Source of the DNA: Ignavibacteria bacterium
GTDB taxonomy: Bacteria; Bacteroidota; Ignavibacteria; Tepidaquicellales; Tepidaquicellaceae
Assembly (NCBI GenBank): GCA_016716125.1
Contig: JADJWZ010000040.1
Coordinates: 62,001 to 126,000 of the forward strand
DNA length: 64,000 nt
Reading direction: 5' to 3'
How positions within the stretch are numbered: the first letter of the stretch is position 1; each line of letters opens with the position of its first letter. Below the pieces are notes generated by a model. The model worked only from the letters and a program-made list of their open reading frames with translations. It was not told where the DNA came from and searched no databases. A program made the position numbers and the translations under genes. Shown piece after piece: positions 62,603 to 64,000 of this stretch.

Positions 62603-63997
62603 ATGGGAAAATCAAAAATAGAAAAAATCACATCTGCCGTAACGCTTGACAGATCCCGGCAGCCGAAATCCGGAAAGCCGAAAGACGTTAGCTTCCCGGA
62701 ATTTTTTGAAACTAAGACAGACAGCGGGATCAGCGTTGTAGTAATTGAAGACAGAAAGCTGCCGCTTGTAACTTCCAGATTTATTTTTAAGACGGGAGGT
62801 TATGCCGATGATCAGTGGGGAAAAAAATATGAAGGACTCGCTTCACTGACGACAGAGCTTTTAACGAAAGGAACGGAAAGCAGGAGCGCATCTGTAATTG
62901 CTGATGAAGTGGATTATCTCGGAGCGTCATTATCAAGCGGAAGCGATTATGATGCAATTTATATCAGCACATACAGTCTGAAGAAATATTTTGACAGCGT
63001 GTTTGCAATTGCTGCTGACGTAATTTTAAATCCGGCATTTCAGGAAGCGGAGATGAACAGGATAAAAGAGCAGAGAATCAATTCTCTTCTTTCAATGTCT
63101 GATGACGGGGATTATATTTCAGACAATATTTTCCGTTCAGAAGTTTACAAAGGTTCTCCTTATTCACTGCAGTCTGAAGGAAGCAAAACATCGGTTCCGA
63201 ATATTACAACTGATCTGGCGCGGGAATTTTATACGCGTTATTTTCGTCCTGATAATCTTATCATAGCAATGGTAGGGGACATCTCTCCTGAGGAAGCGAT
63301 ACTTAAGATCAATACGGAATTGAATTTTAAAAATACTGAAAAGACTTTGTATCCGGAAATTATATCTCCGGAAAAAATCAGCGGAAGCAGAGTGTATCTG
63401 TATGATAAAAAAGGAGCTGTGCAGTCTTCCATAAAGGTCGGACATCAGGGAATAAAAAGAAACAATCCGGATTTTATAACGCTGAACGTAATGAATACGC
63501 TGCTCGGAGGAAATTTCTCATCGAGGATAAATAAAAATCTCAGAGAGGATAAAGGTTATACTTACGGTTCAAAATCTTCATTCAACTGTCAGAGGTTCTG
63601 CGGTGATTTTTCCGTTTCGACTGAAGTAAAGAATGAAGTGACTGCAGATACAATAAATGAAATAATCAAAGAAATTAAGCTGCTCAGAAAAGTAGAAGCA
63701 GGTAAGAACGAACTGAAAAATGTTAAGAATTATCTGACCGGAATATTTCCGCTGCAGCTTGAGACACCGAATGCAGTGGCTCAGAAAGTACTGAGTCTGA
63801 AACTTAATGATCTGCCTTCGGATTATTTCAATAAATTCATAAAGGAAATTAACGATGTAACGCCGGATCAAATACATGAAGCGGCGGATAAGTATCTTCA
63901 TCCTGATGACATGATAATATCAGTCGCCGGAAATGTAAATGAAATTAAAGATATGATGAAACAATTCGGAGAGCTCTCTGTAGTAGAAGAGCAGTAA
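62603..63997 (+). CDS. M16-family protein without zinc motif, subunit 3 of 3
   Basis: 464 residues, ATG immediately after the previous TGA. The HxxEH position reads SLTTE (GLASLTTELLTKGTES), so zinc cannot be bound. The C-terminal half retains the Arg/Tyr pair region (RINKNLREDKGYTYGSKSSF) that completes the active site of partner subunits, and LIIAMVGDISPEEAI. It is thus likely the non-catalytic beta-type partner of one or both upstream subunits. It starts with a basic leader of about 30 residues and ends three bases before the window edge. Confidence 0.9.
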   Translation: MGKSKIEKITSAVTLDRSRQPKSGKPKDVSFPEFFETKTDSGISVVVIEDRKLPLVTSRFIFKTGGYADDQWGKKYEGLASLTTELLTKGTESRSASVIADEVDYLGASLSSGSDYDAIYISTYSLKKYFDSVFAIAADVILNPAFQEAEMNRIKEQRINSLLSMSDDGDYISDNIFRSEVYKGSPYSLQSEGSKTSVPNITTDLAREFYTRYFRPDNLIIAMVGDISPEEAILKINTELNFKNTEKTLYPEIISPEKISGSRVYLYDKKGAVQSSIKVGHQGIKRNNPDFITLNVMNTLLGGNFSSRINKNLREDKGYTYGSKSSFNCQRFCGDFSVSTEVKNEVTADTINEIIKEIKLLRKVEAGKNELKNVKNYLTGIFPLQLETPNAVAQKVLSLKLNDLPSDYFNKFIKEINDVTPDQIHEAADKYLHPDDMIISVAGNVNEIKDMMKQFGELSVVEEQ

Positions 63998-64000
63998 AAA

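Noticed and set aside
1..64000. tRNA or rRNA genes
   Set aside because: No cloverleaf with a GTTCxAnnC arm and CCA-type acceptor, and no rRNA-like conserved segment, was seen in the intergenic regions.

Overview
The window is AT-rich, gene-dense chromosomal DNA from a Gram-negative bacterium of the Bacteroidetes/Chlorobi (FCB) superphylum. The best guess is Ignavibacteria or a close relative. The evidence is: several secreted proteins ending in a type IX secretion (T9SS) type A sorting domain of the form N-[YF]-P-N-P-F-N-P; an LpxC-FabZ fusion; a uppS-bamA-skp-skp-lpxD-lpxC/fabZ outer-membrane block; and FAD-dependent ThyX. No rRNA, tRNA, CRISPR array, transposase or phage gene was seen.

Layout. 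0-9.8 kb: the 3' part of leuS, a TrmB-type regulator with a palindromic operator, a T9SS-sorted protein, DUF2203, proline dehydrogenase, thyX, a BadF/NAGK-type sugar kinase, guaA and a periplasmic ligand-binding protein. 9.9-15.3 kb: a five-gene cell-envelope operon of unknown function (multi-pass membrane protein, single-pass protein, two secreted proteins, one probable outer-membrane protein), then a coiled-coil lipoprotein and a LysM protein. 15.3-25.5 kb: phoH-like ATPase, rsmB, a frameshifted dinG-like helicase, a SpoU methyltransferase, LytR_C protein, rsfS, pdxA, a TPR protein and a crotonase. 25.5-31.7 kb: a long minus-strand operon (lipoprotein, sucD, folB, folK, deoxynucleoside kinase, a 57-aa membrane peptide, GT9, Ppx/GppA). 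32-42.3 kb: a tandem array of T9SS-sorted secreted proteins built from exchangeable modules, with near-identical DNA blocks, shared promoters and shared terminator types. 42.5-49.2 kb: pgk, a frameshifted VCBS/FG-GAP protein, about 0.85 kb of non-coding DNA, and a WbpB/WbpD/WbpE-like trio for a diacetamido sugar. 49.4-59.7 kb: a minus-strand envelope block (ddl, ftsB-like, M42 peptidase, trpS, uppS, bamA, two skp, lpxD, lpxC-fabZ). 60-64 kb: three consecutive M16 peptidase-family genes, the third lacking the zinc motif.

How it fits together: most of the window serves the envelope (lipid A, BAM assembly, undecaprenyl carrier, D-Ala-D-Ala, surface sugar, T9SS cargo), interleaved with nucleotide, folate and pyridoxal metabolism. 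A recurring oddity is frame disruption. At least ten small indels, several of them one-base losses in homopolymers, break otherwise well-conserved genes (11.4, 11.86, 18.3, 19.1, 34.5, 34.6, 41.08, 41.33, 41.36 and 44.4 kb). Residual assembly error is the simplest explanation, but true decay of the duplicated genes cannot be excluded from sequence alone.
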